This document shows positions 13,881 to 14,522 of a stretch of 14,522 nt of DNA, in pieces. Below the pieces are notes generated by a model that saw nothing but the letters and a program-made list of their open reading frames with translations, was not told where the DNA came from and made no database searches. Source of the stretch: JAAFHS01 sp043751715 (GTDB lineage: Bacteria > Pseudomonadota > Alphaproteobacteria > Rhodobacterales > Rhodobacteraceae). The stretch spans positions 1 through 14,522 of the forward strand of contig JAYUZO010000215.1 in NCBI GenBank assembly GCA_043751715.1, in the 5' to 3' direction. How positions within the stretch are numbered: position 1 is the first letter of the stretch; every line of letters begins with the position of its first letter. Made by a program: the position numbers and the translations under genes.

Positions 13881-14522
13881 CTACCGCCGTTTTGGCACCC
13901 GGTTCTCATACCAGCGGAACAGCAGCACGATCACCCCGGTGATGCACAGATAGACCAAGGCCAGCACCAGCAGCGGTTCATACACGATCAGCGTTTCTGC
14001 CCGCACCCGGCTGGACACCGCATAGATATCCGTCACCGTGATCATCGCGACCAGTGGCGTCGCCTTCAGTTGCAGCACCGTCTCACCGCCCAGCGTGGGC
14101 AGCACCCGCTGCACCGCCTGTGGCAACCAGATGCGCCGGAACATCGTGAAGCGCGGCATGCCCATGGCGGTTGACGCCTCCAGCTGTCCGCGCGGCACGC
14201 CTTTGAACGCCCCGCGCATCACCTCGCCCTCATACCCCGCCACCGACAAGGACAGGCCCAGCACCGCGTAATACCACGCATCGCGCAGAATCGGCCAGAA
14301 CATGCTTTCGCGCAGCCCCGGAATGCCGGGAAACAGGCTGCCCAGCCCGTAATACAGCAGGAACAGCTGCAACAGCAGCGGCGTGCCCCGGATCACCCCG
14401 CAAAACACCTGCGCCGGGCGGGCCAGCCACCACGGCCCCACCGCCTGCGCCAACCCCAGCGGAATCGCCAGCGCCATGCCGATGGTCATCGTCAGCAGCA
14501 GCATCACCAGCGTATTCCAGAT
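13881..14522 (-). CDS. Polar amino-acid ABC transporter permease (HisM/HisQ type), N-terminus missing
   Basis: This is an inner-membrane permease subunit of an ABC importer for polar amino acids or opine-like compounds. The last 213 codons are present; the frame stays open to the right edge (IWNTLVMLLL), so the N-terminus lies outside. Hydrophobic segments alternate with the conserved RGTPLLLQLFLLYYG segment and the EAA loop EASTAMGMPRFTMFRRIWLP, which docks on the ATPase subunit. GYEGEVMRGAFKGVPRGQLE just before it is typical of HisM/OccM-like permeases. It ends with basic VPKRR and a TAG at 13881. The substrate cannot be told from this part. It is probably the last gene of an importer operon that begins beyond the window, as a terminator follows. 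Confidence 0.92.
   Translation of the reverse strand: MWNTLVMLLLTMTIGMALAIPLGLAQAVGPWWLARPAQVFCGVIRGTPLLLQLFLLYYGLGSLFPGIPGLRESMFWPILRDAWYYAVLGLSLSVAGYEGEVMRGAFKGVPRGQLEASTAMGMPRFTMFRRIWLPQAVQRVLPTLGGETVLQLKATPLVAMITVTDIYAVSSRVRAETLIVYEPLLVLALVYLCITGVIVLLFRWYENRVPKRR

Noticed and set aside
1..14522. tRNA, rRNA, insertion sequences or phage genes
   Set aside because: No cloverleaf-like segment, rRNA block, transposase or phage protein was recognised on reading; a covariance-model scan was not possible.

Overview
The window is GC-rich, gene-dense bacterial chromosome. The aerobic (late cobalt insertion) cobalamin genes, the order of the cob operon and the style of the proteins suggest an alphaproteobacterium, most likely of the Rhodobacteraceae; this taxonomic call is inference from protein and operon style only.

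Positions 1-7940 hold a minus-strand cobalamin operon. It reads from a consensus-like promoter (TTGACA at 7970-7975), through a cobalamin riboswitch (7766-7934), into a DUF1636 cysteine-rich protein, cobW, cobN, cobG, cobH, cobI and the first 85 codons of cobJ, which runs off the left edge. Most junctions are overlapping stops and starts (ATGA at DUF1636/cobW and cobN/cobG, 17 nt at cobG/cobH). The two clear gaps, cobW-cobN and cobI-cobJ, are the places where a C-rich/G-rich palindromic dispersed repeat sits: one copy in the first, two inverted copies in the second. CobI, CobJ, CobG and CobH act on precorrins, CobN is the large cobaltochelatase subunit, and CobW is a GTP-dependent metal chaperone. 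CobS and CobT are not in the window.

Divergently, cobO (7991-8632, plus) encodes the corrinoid adenosyltransferase. Its start region is packed against the riboswitch promoter: its ribosome binding site overlaps the opposite-strand -35 element. Any cobO promoter must lie in or near the antisense of the riboswitch.

Positions 8633-8959 are a non-coding gap between convergent genes. It holds palindromes, a short tandem repeat, a strong hairpin and a doubtful 50-codon ORF.

Positions 8960-13730 (minus) form a second tight cluster: an MscS-type mechanosensitive channel, a TIGR03862/HI0933-like flavoprotein, the ZapE/AFG1-type ATPase and a type-2 (MOFRL) glycerate kinase, all with overlapping ends. 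A Rho-independent terminator at 13791-13826 separates this cluster from an upstream polar amino-acid ABC transporter permease, which is cut by the right edge.

Most of the window is recognisable. The least explained items are the dispersed palindromic repeats that interrupt an otherwise overlapping operon, the DUF1636 protein at the operon head, the crowded promoter/riboswitch/cobO junction, and the 8633-8959 gap.
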